A stretch of 64,000 bases of DNA from Croceibacterium mercuriale (GCF_000802385.1 NZ_JTDN01000002.1:248001-312000), one strand, 5' to 3'; counted from the first letter of the stretch, positions 25,236 through 34,416 are shown. Numbers and translations are program-made. The notes: generated by a model not told the origin, from the sequence alone.

Positions 25236-26490
25236 CGCGGGTGTCCTGCCACGCGGGCGCCCGGTCGAAATCGCCCCGGTCGAACGGGCGGTCGGTGAAC
25301 AGGTAGCCGTAGTAGAACTTGCGCAGCCGCTCGTGAAAGGCGCGGATGCGGTCCTGATAGGCGAGCTGCGCGGCCAGGTCGGTGTCGGCCAGCCGGGTCA
25401 GCAGCGCCTGCACGCCGACCGGCGGCAGCACCCAGCCCAGGCCCTGGCCAGCGGCATCACGCCCTTCCAGTCCGGCGCGGTAGGCCCGCACCTGCGGCGC
25501 GACGCTCTCGTCCCCGTTCTGGTGAAACGCGAGGTACCATTTGTAGTGGAACTCCGGCCCCAGCGGCGCCGAACCAGCCCATGCGGGATGGTTGGCGTAG
25601 AAGCGGTCCATCGTGTCCTGTCGCGGGATGTCCCACGCGCGGTTGACCGCCTCACGCTGCGCAAGCACGATCTCCGCCCCCTGCGCCACCGGAATGGCGC
25701 GGTTGATCACCACATGGGCCAGCGTCGGCAGCACCAGCACCAGCACCAGCCACAGCCCGGCCAGCGCAGCGGCATTGGCGGTCGAGCTCCAGCGCAGCCG
25801 GCCGACCAGCGCGGCGATGCCGATCCAGAACAGCAGGTACGCGGCGGTCACCAGCAGCACGATCGCGATCGCACCGATGCCCGCCCCCTGCATGATGGCA
25901 GCCAGCGCGAAGGGCGCTCCCAGGATCGTCCACAACAGCCCCAGCCGCAGCCCGGTGCGTCGCCGCCACACCGCCTTGCCGCCGCGCGGAAGCGCTTCGA
26001 GCGTGCGCTGCCGGCCGGCCTCCCGCTCGGCCGAAACCAGATCGTGAAACAGGGCAATCACGAACAGCGGAGCCAGGAACACCAGCACGAAGGCCCAGTC
26101 GAACCGGCCGGGCAGCGCCAGTTCGGGGTTGAAGGTGTCGCCATCATAGATCTGCGCCTCCAGCCCCAGCGCGCGGACCCGCAGGATGAAGGGCGCGACA
26201 TCGCGCATGCCTAGGGCGGCAAAGGCCAGCGGGCCGGGTGCATCCCAGGTGGGATGGAAGGAATAGTAGGCGGCGCTGCCCGCATCTTTGGTCCGCACGA
26301 CATAGTCGGCGATCGCGCCGATATCCTCCGCCTGCGCGGCCGGGATGGCGGCGATGGCGGCGCGCTGGCGGGCGACCTCCGCGGTGCCGGCGACCAGTGC
26401 GGCGATCGTCAGCCCCGCCAGCAGAGCCAGCGCGATCACCGTCAGCTTCTGGCGCAGCAGCAGGCGCAGTTCGTGCAGCAGCAGGTTCAT
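25228..26490 (-). CDS. ABC-2 type transporter permease (DUF3526-like)
   Basis: 420 residues from the ATG at 26490. One N-terminal transmembrane helix (about residues 17-40), a large extracytoplasmic domain, then five hydrophobic spans in the C-terminal half, the layout of DUF3526 ABC-2 permeases. VSAEREAGRQRTLEALP is the conserved cytoplasmic loop (..SEREsGTLr..). Overlaps the preceding permease by 4 bases (ATGA). The pair probably forms a heterodimeric channel. Confidence 0.82.
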   Translation of the reverse strand: MNLLLHELRLLLRQKLTVIALALLAGLTIAALVAGTAEVARQRAAIAAIPAAQAEDIGAIADYVVRTKDAGSAAYYSFHPTWDAPGPLAFAALGMRDVAPFILRVRALGLEAQIYDGDTFNPELALPGRFDWAFVLVFLAPLFVIALFHDLVSAEREAGRQRTLEALPRGGKAVWRRRTGLRLGLLWTILGAPFALAAIMQGAGIGAIAIVLLVTAAYLLFWIGIAALVGRLRWSSTANAAALAGLWLVLVLVLPTLAHVVINRAIPVAQGAEIVLAQREAVNRAWDIPRQDTMDRFYANHPAWAGSAPLGPEFHYKWYLAFHQNGDESVAPQVRAYRAGLEGRDAAGQGLGWVLPPVGVQALLTRLADTDLAAQLAYQDRIRAFHERLRKFYYGYLFTDRPFDRGDFDRAPAWQDTRDD

Positions 26491-27926
26491 CGGCGATCTC
26501 CCAGCCGGCGCGTGGCAAAGGCGAGCAGCAGGGCCGCTGCGGCCAGCCAGCCAACGACGACCAGCAGGCCGGGCAGCGCCGCGCGGGCCAGCGCGCTGCC
26601 GCTCGGGCCGACGAAGCGGAAATCGGGCATGGCGTCCCAGTTGCCGGCCTCCACCCGCTTGCGGCGGTCGGCGGCCGGGTCGATCGCGGTATCGTCCGCA
26701 TAGCTGACGCCTTCGGCCTGCAGTCGGTTCAGCCGCTGCACTAGGTCGTATCGGTAAGCCTCTGCCTGTTCCAGGAAGCGGCGGTGGCCGGCGAAGTCGG
26801 TACCTGCCGCCGCCATGGACAGGGTGCGGATGGCAATGGCTGGGCTGACGATGCCGGCAGCCCGCACCAGGGCGTTCTGCCGGTCCTGTGCGGCGTAGCT
26901 GTCCCCGGCATAGCGATCGAACAGGGCGGTGGTCAGCCGCTCGCCCTCCATGCCGACCAGCCCCTTGTAGTTGACGGGCAGGTCCTCGATCCGGGTGACG
27001 CCGTAGCGGTCGAGCACCTGTTGCCTGAAGGCGGCGAAGTGCGGATCGTCCGGATTGTGGCTGTCGCCCATCTGGCGCAGGTCGCGGGCGATGGCGACGT
27101 CGGTCTGCAGGCGGTTCCGCAGGGGCACGGCGGCGCCCGCCACATCCGGCATGATGCGCGGCAGCAGCACGGTGACGACCGCCCACAGCGCCACCAGCAC
27201 CAGCAGCGCATCGCGGCTGCGGCGCACGAGGGCGGAGACGGCCAGGATCAGCACGACCCACAGCGCAAGATAGGCGAAATAGCCGGCGGCGATGGTCAGC
27301 ATCGGCAGGGCCAGCGCACCGGGCTGGCCGGCGATCAGGGCGAAACCGATCATCGCCGGCAGGCCCGCCAGCACCGCGACGATGCCCAGCGCCAGCAGCT
27401 TGCCGCGCACGACCTGTCCCCGGCTCGCGCCCTGCAGCATCAGCAGGCGCAGCGTGCCCCGCTCGCTTTCCCGCGCCAGTGCGCCATAGCCGAGAAAGAC
27501 CAGCAGCAGCGGTGCGACCACCTGCAGCACGAAGGCCGGGGTCAGCTGGCCGAAGCGGACCAGCAGCGAACTTTGCCGCACATCCCCGAAATTGGCGGTG
27601 TTCTGCCGATGCCCTTCCAGAAACATGCTGTTGCCGGTGAAACTGTCCACGCCCGGATCGAACGCCGCCAGCGGGCCGAGCGGGCGGAAGATGAAGTGCC
27701 CGTAATGGACCACGCGATGCGGGTGCCGGTCCGGTTGCGCATCGAAGGCAGCGTCGGCCGCGGCGGCATGACGCGCGCGCAGGTCGGCATTGGCGCGCTG
27801 GTGGGCCCAGCTGCTGGCGACCGCCACCAGCGTCAGCAGCACCAGCAGCACGAAGGCGATCACCGCCACGCGGTTGCGCACCATCAGTCGCAGCTCGTCA
27901 CCTGCGATCAGGCGGACCCGGTTCAT
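26487..27926 (-). CDS. ABC-2 type transporter permease (DUF3526-like)
   Basis: 479 residues. Same architecture as its partner: N-terminal helix (about residues 19-40), large external domain, membrane block around residues 130-270, then a long soluble segment and a final helix near 445-470. ARESERGTLRLLMLQGASRGQVVRGKLLAL is the coupling loop typical of ABC-2 exporters. Overlaps both the ATPase gene and the second permease gene by 4 bases, so stoichiometric translation is likely. Confidence 0.85.
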   Translation of the reverse strand: MNRVRLIAGDELRLMVRNRVAVIAFVLLVLLTLVAVASSWAHQRANADLRARHAAAADAAFDAQPDRHPHRVVHYGHFIFRPLGPLAAFDPGVDSFTGNSMFLEGHRQNTANFGDVRQSSLLVRFGQLTPAFVLQVVAPLLLVFLGYGALARESERGTLRLLMLQGASRGQVVRGKLLALGIVAVLAGLPAMIGFALIAGQPGALALPMLTIAAGYFAYLALWVVLILAVSALVRRSRDALLVLVALWAVVTVLLPRIMPDVAGAAVPLRNRLQTDVAIARDLRQMGDSHNPDDPHFAAFRQQVLDRYGVTRIEDLPVNYKGLVGMEGERLTTALFDRYAGDSYAAQDRQNALVRAAGIVSPAIAIRTLSMAAAGTDFAGHRRFLEQAEAYRYDLVQRLNRLQAEGVSYADDTAIDPAADRRKRVEAGNWDAMPDFRFVGPSGSALARAALPGLLVVVGWLAAAALLLAFATRRLGDRR

Positions 27927-28657
27927 GCAGCCACCTGCCCGCCGGCCTGGAACCGGGCATGCAGGGCACGCACGTCGAACCGGTCGGGGCCGCTGGCGTC
28001 CGCCTCATGCGCGACGCGGCCGGCCTCCAGGAAGGCGATGCGGTCGGCCACGTCGGCGGCGGAGAGCAGGTCGTGCGTCACCATCAGCACCGCGGTGCCG
28101 CGGTCGCGCACCGCGCTGACCAGCGCGTTGAAATCGGCGGTGGCGCGCGGATCCAGGCCGGAGGTCGGCTCGTCCAGCAGCAGCACCGGCACCTGCCGCA
28201 GCAGCGCGACCGCGATGGCGACCTTCTGCCGCATCCCCTTGGAAAAGCCGCCCAGCCGCTGGTCCCATGCGCGATCCTGCAGGCCGGCACCGGTCAGGGC
28301 ATCGGTGATGGCGCCGCGCTCATGCCGTTCCCCGGACAGGGCGAGCAGGTAGTCGGCATTCTCCACCGCGGTCAGATGTTCGTAGAGGGCGACATTCTCC
28401 GGCAGATAGGCGATCTGCCGGCGCGCGCCGTCCGGGTCGGCGCCGGGATCGATCCCGTTCACCGCGATCCGGCCGCTGCCCGCGCGCACGAAGCCGAGCA
28501 GCGCGGCCAGTGTCGTCGACTTGCCTGCCCCGTTGCCGCCCAGCAGCGCCGTGATGCTGGCGGCCGGCACCGCCAGCGACAGGCCATCCAGCACCCGGTG
28601 GGCGCCATAGGCAAGGTGCAGGTCCTGGATCAGGATAGGGGCGGCAGGTTCGGTCAT
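27923..28657 (-). CDS. ABC transporter ATP-binding protein
   Basis: 244 residues from the ATG at 28657 (AAGAG upstream). Walker A GGNGAGKST, Q-loop IAYLPENVALY, signature FSKGMRQKVAIA (a Gly-Met variant of LSGGQ), Walker B VLLLDEPTSGLDP and the H-loop VTHD are all present. The LPEN/Y-E-H-L-T pattern is that of ABC-2 exporters such as NosF-like ATPases. First gene of the four-gene operon; a perfect 12-bp palindrome lies 53 bases upstream. Confidence 0.93.
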   Translation of the reverse strand: MTEPAAPILIQDLHLAYGAHRVLDGLSLAVPAASITALLGGNGAGKSTTLAALLGFVRAGSGRIAVNGIDPGADPDGARRQIAYLPENVALYEHLTAVENADYLLALSGERHERGAITDALTGAGLQDRAWDQRLGGFSKGMRQKVAIAVALLRQVPVLLLDEPTSGLDPRATADFNALVSAVRDRGTAVLMVTHDLLSAADVADRIAFLEAGRVAHEADASGPDRFDVRALHARFQAGGQVAA

Positions 28658-28709
28658 GCAGGCTCTTTTCATGGCGGGGTACGGCCGCGCCTCTGGCCTA
28701 GAACGTGAT

Positions 28710-28721
28710 ATGTTGCAACAT
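28710..28721. promoter_or_regulatory. Perfect palindrome ATGTTGCAACAT between divergent operons
   Basis: A 12-bp perfect dyad in the 147-base space between the ABC exporter operon and the aldehyde dehydrogenase gene. The centre TTGCAA is like half-sites of LacI/GntR/TetR-type operators. It could control one or both operons. No regulator gene is adjacent. Confidence 0.45.
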
Positions 28722-28804
28722 CTGTAAGCCTCGGGATTGCGCTTGAGCCTGGCTGCCATGGGGCGCACAAGGCGTGCAAACGACGGCTATGCGGGAGAAC
28801 AATC

Positions 28805-30274
28805 GTGGAGCATCTGACCAGGACCATCGCCGGCATCACCGGCAGGGGCGCACGGCAGCTGTTCATCGATGGCGACTGGCGCGCGGCGACGGGCACGGTG
28901 CAGAACCAGGTAATCGCCCCGCATACCGAAGAGGTATTGCTGAGCTATGTCGAGCCGTCGGCAGAGGATGCCGATGCAGCGGTGGCGGCGGCGCGGCGCG
29001 CCTTCGATGACGGCCCGTGGCCGCGCATGGCGCCGGAGGAACGTGGTGCGTACCTCACCCGCGTTGCAGGCCTGCTGCGCGCCCGGATGCCGGAGTTGGC
29101 CGAAGCGTGGACCGGGCAGGTCGGTGCCGTGCTGGGCTTCACGAGCAAGGCCAGCCACCAGGTGCCCGGCCTGTTCGACTATTATGCCGGGCTGACCCGC
29201 ACCTACCCCTTCGTGGAGGAACGCACGCGCTCTGCCGGTGGCAAGGTGCGCGTGGTGGCGGAGCCGGCGGGCGTGTGCCTGGCGGTCACACCGTGGAACG
29301 CCCCGCTGGTGCTGCTGACCTACAAGGTGGCAGCCGCGCTGGCGGCGGGCTGCACGATGGTGGCCAAGCCGAGCCCGGAGACGCCGATCGATGCGCATAT
29401 CCTGGCCGAATGCCTGGCCGAGGCCGGCCTGCCCGCGGGCGTGTTCAACCTGCTGCCGGGCGGCCGCGAGATCGGCGACCACCTGGTCCGCCATCCGGGC
29501 GTGGACAAGATCAGCTTCACCGGATCCACCGCGGCCGGGCGGCACATCGCCGGCGTGGCGGCAGAGCGGCTGGCGCGGGTCGGGCTGGAGCTGGGCGGCA
29601 AGAGCGCGGCGATGATCCTGCCGGATGCGGACATCGCGACCGTGCTGCCCAGCCTGGTGCCTTATTCCATGCCGATCACCGGGCAGGTCTGCTTCTCGCT
29701 GACCCGCGTGCTGGTGCCTGCCAGCCGCAAGGAGGAGATCGTGGACGCCTATGCCGGGATGGTCGGGCAGGTGCAGCTGGGTGATCCGTTTGCCGCCGGC
29801 ACCGGCATGGGGCCGCTGGCGATGGCCCGGCAGCTGGAGCGGGTGCAGAGCTATATCGACCGCGGCCAGGCGGAAGGCGCCACGCTGCATCGCGGCGGCG
29901 GGCGGCCCACCCACCTTGATCGCGGCTTCTTCATCGAGCCGACGATCTTCACTGATGTCGAGCCCGGCATGGCAATTTTTCAGGAAGAGATCTTCGGGCC
30001 GGTCGTCTCCTTCATCACCTATGCCGACGAGGCGGACATGATCGCCAAGGCGAATGCCACAGAGTATGGCCTGCACGGCGCGGTCTACACCGCCGATCCG
30101 GAGCACGGCTACGCCATCGCGCGCCAGTATCGTGCCGGATCGGTGACCATCAACGGAATGATCGTGGACATCGAGATGCCGTTCGGCGGCTTCAAGCAGT
30201 CCGGCATCGGGCGCGAGGGCGGGGTCGAAGGGCTGGCAGGCTATACCGAAACCAAGGCGATCTACTTCGCCTGA
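28805..30274 (+). CDS. Aldehyde dehydrogenase family protein
   Basis: 489 residues, GTG start with GGGAGA upstream. Catalytic set complete: N165 (TPWNAP), E262 (LELGGKSA) and C296 (GQVCFSLTR), plus the NAD site FTGSTAAG. The cysteine context QVCFSLTR rather than QxCxAxxR puts it in a less-studied branch that includes phenylacetaldehyde-, betaine- and medium-chain-aldehyde-like enzymes; the substrate cannot be assigned. Diverges from the ABC exporter operon. Confidence 0.92.
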   Translation: MEHLTRTIAGITGRGARQLFIDGDWRAATGTVQNQVIAPHTEEVLLSYVEPSAEDADAAVAAARRAFDDGPWPRMAPEERGAYLTRVAGLLRARMPELAEAWTGQVGAVLGFTSKASHQVPGLFDYYAGLTRTYPFVEERTRSAGGKVRVVAEPAGVCLAVTPWNAPLVLLTYKVAAALAAGCTMVAKPSPETPIDAHILAECLAEAGLPAGVFNLLPGGREIGDHLVRHPGVDKISFTGSTAAGRHIAGVAAERLARVGLELGGKSAAMILPDADIATVLPSLVPYSMPITGQVCFSLTRVLVPASRKEEIVDAYAGMVGQVQLGDPFAAGTGMGPLAMARQLERVQSYIDRGQAEGATLHRGGGRPTHLDRGFFIEPTIFTDVEPGMAIFQEEIFGPVVSFITYADEADMIAKANATEYGLHGAVYTADPEHGYAIARQYRAGSVTINGMIVDIEMPFGGFKQSGIGREGGVEGLAGYTETKAIYFA

Positions 30275-30379
30275 GCCGGCGCCGAAATTTCGTTCCCGCG
30301 ACCGGCCCCAAGAAAAACTTCCTTCCCCGCCGCTGGTCGCGCCATCACACAGGCGCAAACATCCCCAGCGTGGTAGACA

Positions 30380-31159
30380 ATGGATTTCAGTGTTCTCGAC
30401 TTTTCGACCCTGCTGCCCTTCATTGCGGTCGGGTTTGCCGCGCAGCTGGTGGATGGCGCGCTGGGCATGGCCTTCGGCGTCATCTCCTCCACGCTGCTGA
30501 TCAGCGTCCTGGGCGTGCCGCCGGCAACGGCATCCGCCGGCACGCACATCGTGGAAACCTTCACCACGGGCGTGTCGGGCATCAGCCATGCGCTGCACCG
30601 GAACATCAACTGGAAGCTGTTCGGCAGGCTGCTGATCCCCGGTGTGATCGGCGGCGCACTGGGCGCCTATGTGCTGACATCGCTGGATGCGGCGGTCACG
30701 CGGCCGTTCATCATGGCCTACCTGACAGCGATCGGCCTGTACCTGCTGTATCGCGGGCTGGGCTTCCCGCTGAAGCCCAAGGAGCCGCGCATCGTGGAGC
30801 CGCTGGGCTTGGCCGGCGGGTTCCTGGATGCGGCCGGTGGCGGCGGCTGGGGACCGGTGGTGACGTCCAACCTGCTGATCCAGGGATCGCCCCCGCGCAC
30901 CACGATAGGCACGGTGAACGCGACGGAGTTCTTCCTGACCGTCACCATCTCGGCCAGCTTCCTGTTCCACCTGGGCACCGAAGGGTTCGATGCGGCCTTC
31001 CTGAACCCGGTGGCCGGGCTGCTGATCGGCGGCGTGGTGGCCGCACCCTTCGGCGCGCTGGTGGCCAAGCGCGTGCCGGCCAAGAAGCTGATGGTGCTGG
31101 TCGGCATCATCCTGACGCTCACCAGCGCCTACGGGGTCTACAGCGCGCTCACTGCCTGA
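30380..31159 (+). CDS. TauE/SafE family sulfite exporter-like permease
   Basis: 259 residues with about seven hydrophobic helices in two repeats: VGFAAQLVDGALGMAFGV and AGGFLDAAGGGGWGPVVTS are the paired TauE/SafE motifs. The family moves sulfite, sulfoacetate or other organosulfur anions. No sulfur-metabolism gene is adjacent. Its stop codon lies inside a 14-bp hairpin. Confidence 0.9.
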   Translation: MDFSVLDFSTLLPFIAVGFAAQLVDGALGMAFGVISSTLLISVLGVPPATASAGTHIVETFTTGVSGISHALHRNINWKLFGRLLIPGVIGGALGAYVLTSLDAAVTRPFIMAYLTAIGLYLLYRGLGFPLKPKEPRIVEPLGLAGGFLDAAGGGGWGPVVTSNLLIQGSPPRTTIGTVNATEFFLTVTISASFLFHLGTEGFDAAFLNPVAGLLIGGVVAAPFGALVAKRVPAKKLMVLVGIILTLTSAYGVYSALTA

Positions 31160-31170
31160 GCGCGCTGTAG
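31138..31170 (+). terminator. 14-bp perfect hairpin over the tauE stop codon
   Basis: CTACAGCGCGCTCA (31138-31151), five-base loop, TGAGCGCGCTGTAG (31157-31170). The second arm begins with the TGA stop of the TauE gene. It lies between two convergent genes and could stop transcription from both sides. No T-run on either strand, so any termination would need Rho or rely on stem strength. Confidence 0.5.
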
Positions 31171-31178
31171 CGGAGGCA

Positions 31179-33443
31179 TCACCCGGTCACGCCGGCCGCG
31201 GCCAGCACGGCCAGGGTCAGCACGTCGGGGGCGATGGCGGTCATCGGGGCGATCTGCACCGGCTTCTCCATGCCCAGCAGCACCGGCCCGATCGTGGCAT
31301 TGCCGCCCAGTTCGCGCAGCAGCTTGGCCGACAGATTGGCCGATTGCAGGCCTGGCATGATCAGCACGTTGGCAGGGGCGGACAGGCGGCTGAACGGATA
31401 TTGCGCCATGACCTTGGGGTTGAGCGCAGCATCGGGCGCCATCTCGCCTTCATATTCGAAGTTTGGCTGTTCCTTGTCCAGGATCTGCACCGCATCGCGG
31501 ATGCTTTCCAGCCACTTGCCGGCCGGGTTGCCGAAGGTGGAATAGGACAGGAACGCCACGCGGGGCTCGTGCCCCATCCTGCGGGCAAAGGCGGCCGTTT
31601 CCGTTGCGATATGCGCCAGTTGCGCCGCATCGGGCCGTTCGTTGATGGTGGTGTCGGCCAGGAACACGGTGGTGTTCTTGCCGATCATCGCATGCACGCC
31701 GAACGGCAGGTGGCCGGGCTTCGCGCCGATCACCAGCTGCACTTCGCGGATCGTCTGCGCGAAGGGGCGCGTGGTGCCGGTGATCATGGCGTCGCCCACG
31801 CCCAGCGCCACCAGCGCGGAGGCGAAGACGTTGCGGTCCTGGTTCACCAGCCGGCGCACGTCGCGCTCGGTATAGCCGCGGCGCTGCAGCCGGGCATACA
31901 GATGCTCCACCATGGCAGGCACATGGGCGGAGGTGGCGCTGTTCTCGATCTCGTACTGGTCGGGGAACGGCACGCCCAGCTCCAGCAGCTTGTCGCGCAC
32001 CGCCTGCGTGCGGCCGACCAGCACGGGCGTGCCATAGCCGAAATCGCGGAACTGGATGGCGGCGCGCAGCACGACCTCCTCCTCCGCCTCGGCGAAGATC
32101 ACCCGCTTGGGGTTCTTCTGCGCGTCTTCGTATACCTTGGTCAGGATGGAGGTGGTGGGGTTCAGCCGCGCCTTCAGCGAGACCTTGTACGCCTCCAGAT
32201 CGGCGATCGGCGCCTTGGCCACGCCGCTGTCCATCGCCGCCTTGGCGACGGCTGCGCTGACCGTTTCCATCAGGCGCGGATCGAACGGTGCCGGGATGAT
32301 GTACTCGGTGCCGAACCGGTGGTTGCGGCCATAGGCGGCGGCAACCTCCTCCGGCACCTGGTCGCGCGCCAGGGCGGCGATGGCCTCGGCCGCGGCGATC
32401 TTCATCTCTTCATTGATGGTGGTCGCCTGCACGTCCAGCGCGCCGCGGAAGATGAAGGGAAAGCCCAGTACGTTGTTGACCTGGTTGGGATAGTCCGACC
32501 GGCCGGTGGCGATGATCGCATCCGGGCGCACGGCCTTGGCGGCTTCGGGGCGGATCTCCGGTTCCGGATTGGCCATGGCGAAGATGATCGGCTTGGGCGC
32601 CATGTCGGCGACCCATTCGGGCTTCAGCGCACCGGCGGCGGACAGGCCCAGGAAGATATCGGCGCCCTTCAGCGCCTCCTCCAGCGTGCGCGCTTCTGTG
32701 TCGATCGCGTGCGCGCTCTTCCACTGGTCCATCGACTGCGTGCGACCGCGATAGATCACGCCATCGAGATCGAGCATGGTGACATTATCGTGCCGCACGC
32801 CCATCCCCTTGATCAGGGCGGCACAGGCGATAGCGGCGGCGCCAGCGCCGTTCACCACCATCTTCACGTCCTTCAGCTCGCGCCCGGTCAGGTGGCAGGC
32901 GTTCAGCAGGCCGGCGGTGGCGATGATGGCGGTGCCATGCTGGTCATCGTGCATCACCGGGATCTTCATCCGCTCGCGCAGGGCCTGCTCGATGATGAAG
33001 CACTCGGGGGCCTTGATGTCTTCCAGGTTGATGCCGCCGAAGGTCGGCTCCATCAGCGCGACGGCGTTGATGAACGCTTCCGGATCCTCGGTATCCAGCT
33101 CGATATCGATCGCATCCACATCGGCGAAGCGCTTGAACAGCACCGCCTTGCCTTCCATCACCGGCTTGCTGGCGAGTGCGCCCAGATTGCCCAGCCCGAG
33201 GATCGCCGTGCCGTTGGAGATCACCGCCACCAGGTTGGACCGGGCGGTGTACAGCGCGGCGCAGGCCGGATCGGCGGCGATCGCCTCCACCGGGACGGCC
33301 ACGCCGGGGGAGTAGGCGAGCGACAGGTCGCGCTGCGTCGCCATCGGCTTGCTGGCGATGATCTCGATCTTGCCCGGCCGGATCGTGGAATGGTAGAACA
33401 GCGCCTCGCGCGCGGTGAAGCTGTTATTGGTGGTGTCGGGCAA
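31179..33443 (-). CDS. maeB: NADP-dependent malic enzyme, MaeB type
   Basis: 754 residues from a TTG start at 33443, preceded by GGAGAGATACC; this gives the normal MaeB length, whereas the longer open frame adds about 110 unlike residues. The N-terminal malic enzyme domain (to about residue 430) has SNGTAILGLGNLG, KIPVMHDDQHGTAI and VVNGAGAAAIACA. The C-terminal 320 residues are a phosphotransacetylase-like domain, usually regulatory (acetyl-CoA sensing). Converts malate to pyruvate with NADPH. Confidence 0.95.
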   Translation of the reverse strand: MPDTTNNSFTAREALFYHSTIRPGKIEIIASKPMATQRDLSLAYSPGVAVPVEAIAADPACAALYTARSNLVAVISNGTAILGLGNLGALASKPVMEGKAVLFKRFADVDAIDIELDTEDPEAFINAVALMEPTFGGINLEDIKAPECFIIEQALRERMKIPVMHDDQHGTAIIATAGLLNACHLTGRELKDVKMVVNGAGAAAIACAALIKGMGVRHDNVTMLDLDGVIYRGRTQSMDQWKSAHAIDTEARTLEEALKGADIFLGLSAAGALKPEWVADMAPKPIIFAMANPEPEIRPEAAKAVRPDAIIATGRSDYPNQVNNVLGFPFIFRGALDVQATTINEEMKIAAAEAIAALARDQVPEEVAAAYGRNHRFGTEYIIPAPFDPRLMETVSAAVAKAAMDSGVAKAPIADLEAYKVSLKARLNPTTSILTKVYEDAQKNPKRVIFAEAEEEVVLRAAIQFRDFGYGTPVLVGRTQAVRDKLLELGVPFPDQYEIENSATSAHVPAMVEHLYARLQRRGYTERDVRRLVNQDRNVFASALVALGVGDAMITGTTRPFAQTIREVQLVIGAKPGHLPFGVHAMIGKNTTVFLADTTINERPDAAQLAHIATETAAFARRMGHEPRVAFLSYSTFGNPAGKWLESIRDAVQILDKEQPNFEYEGEMAPDAALNPKVMAQYPFSRLSAPANVLIMPGLQSANLSAKLLRELGGNATIGPVLLGMEKPVQIAPMTAIAPDVLTLAVLAAAGVTG

Positions 33444-33514
33444 GGTATCTCTCCATTCGCCCCAGGTCCGTAGCGCGCCCGTCCGCCCGGGGGAAGGGTG
33501 CTGCGGCTTGGACG

Positions 33515-34120
33515 CTATTCCTCCAGCTCCACATCCCAGTACAGCCAGTCCCGCCAGGTGTCGTGCAGGTGGCCGGGCGGGAAGGAGCGGCCATGCTGCT
33601 GCAGCTGCCAGTTGGTGGGCCGGTGGGGCCGCAGCCGCAGCGCCATGCCGGCCTGCGCCGGCGTGCGCCCGCCTTTCTTCATGTTGCATGGCGCGCAGGC
33701 CGTGCTGATGTTTTCCCAGGTGGTGCGACCGCCCAGCCGCCGCGGGACCACATGGTCGAAGGTCAGGTGCCTGGAACTGCCGCAATACTGGCAGGCGAAC
33801 CGGTCGCGCAGGAACAGGTTGAAGCGGGTGAAGGCCGGAAACTCCGACGGCCTGACGAATTGCCGCAGCGCGATGACGCTGGGGATCTTCATGTCGAGCG
33901 AAGGCGAATGCACGTGCCGGTCATATGAGGCGACGATGTCCACCCGTTCCAGGAACACCGCCTTGATCGCGGTCTGCCACGGCCACAGGCTGAGCGGGTA
34001 GTAGGACAGCGGCGTGTAATCGGCGTTCAGCACCAGCGCCGGGCAGCTTTCCAGCGCGCGCAGCCCGCGTTCCGGCGTGCGGAACGCATTGGCGCGATCG
34101 ATCAGTTCAGCCTTGAACAC
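33515..34120 (-). CDS. HNH endonuclease
   Basis: 201 residues. A zinc-bound HNH domain lies at about residues 110-160: CQYCGSSRHLTFDHVVPRRLGGRTTWENISTACAPCNMKKG, with the catalytic H in DHVVPR, the N in WENIS, and two CxxC pairs. The N-terminal half (ALVLNADYTPLSYYPLSLWPWQTAIKAVFLERV) is typical of a widespread stand-alone bacterial HNH family of unknown target. No restriction or phage genes nearby, so it is probably a housekeeping nuclease. Confidence 0.9.
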   Translation of the reverse strand: MFKAELIDRANAFRTPERGLRALESCPALVLNADYTPLSYYPLSLWPWQTAIKAVFLERVDIVASYDRHVHSPSLDMKIPSVIALRQFVRPSEFPAFTRFNLFLRDRFACQYCGSSRHLTFDHVVPRRLGGRTTWENISTACAPCNMKKGGRTPAQAGMALRLRPHRPTNWQLQQHGRSFPPGHLHDTWRDWLYWDVELEE

Positions 34121-34416
34121 GTGACGGTGTCCTCCCTGACGGCTCCGAAAGGATCATTTGCGCCGCAAAGCGTCAAGGGTGTTACACACCGGCAATCCAC
34201 AAAGGTGTGAACAGTTTATCCACAGCCGGTTCGGGGAAATGCCGGTGTGCCCTGACCCGCATTGTCGCTTGTGCGACCAAATGGCCCCGCTTATAGGCGC
34301 GCCAGCCTGCACCGGCCGGGACACGGGATCAGGCGGGGCCATGTCGCGGGCGCCCTCCCCCGGTCGGACAGTGGCATGCGGACGGCATGCCGGCAGGCTG
34401 GGCGGAGTGGACGCGA
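34121..34416. promoter_or_regulatory. 296-base divergent intergenic region with a DnaA box
   Basis: The longest gene-free stretch in the window, between the HNH gene (-) and dksA (+). It holds a perfect DnaA box TTATCCACA at 34216-34224, a 7/9 match CAATCCACA at 34193-34201, and a small inverted repeat CACACC/GGTGTG (34185-34190, 34204-34209). A possible dksA promoter has TTGTGC at 34269-34274 and TATAGG at 34292-34297 with 17-base spacing; its -35 overlaps the dyad GTCGC/GCGAC (34264-34277). No ORF with a credible RBS is seen. Confidence 0.45.

Noticed and set aside
28787-30970. 727-residue - strand ORF opposite the aldehyde dehydrogenase and tauE
   Set aside because: Antisense frame of two well-supported genes.
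31344-33473. 709-residue + strand ORF opposite maeB
   Set aside because: Long antisense shadow of maeB; rich in Gln, His, Arg and without motifs.
34121-34416. Replication origin
   Set aside because: Only one perfect and one weak DnaA box, no AT-rich unwinding region and no typical origin neighbours.
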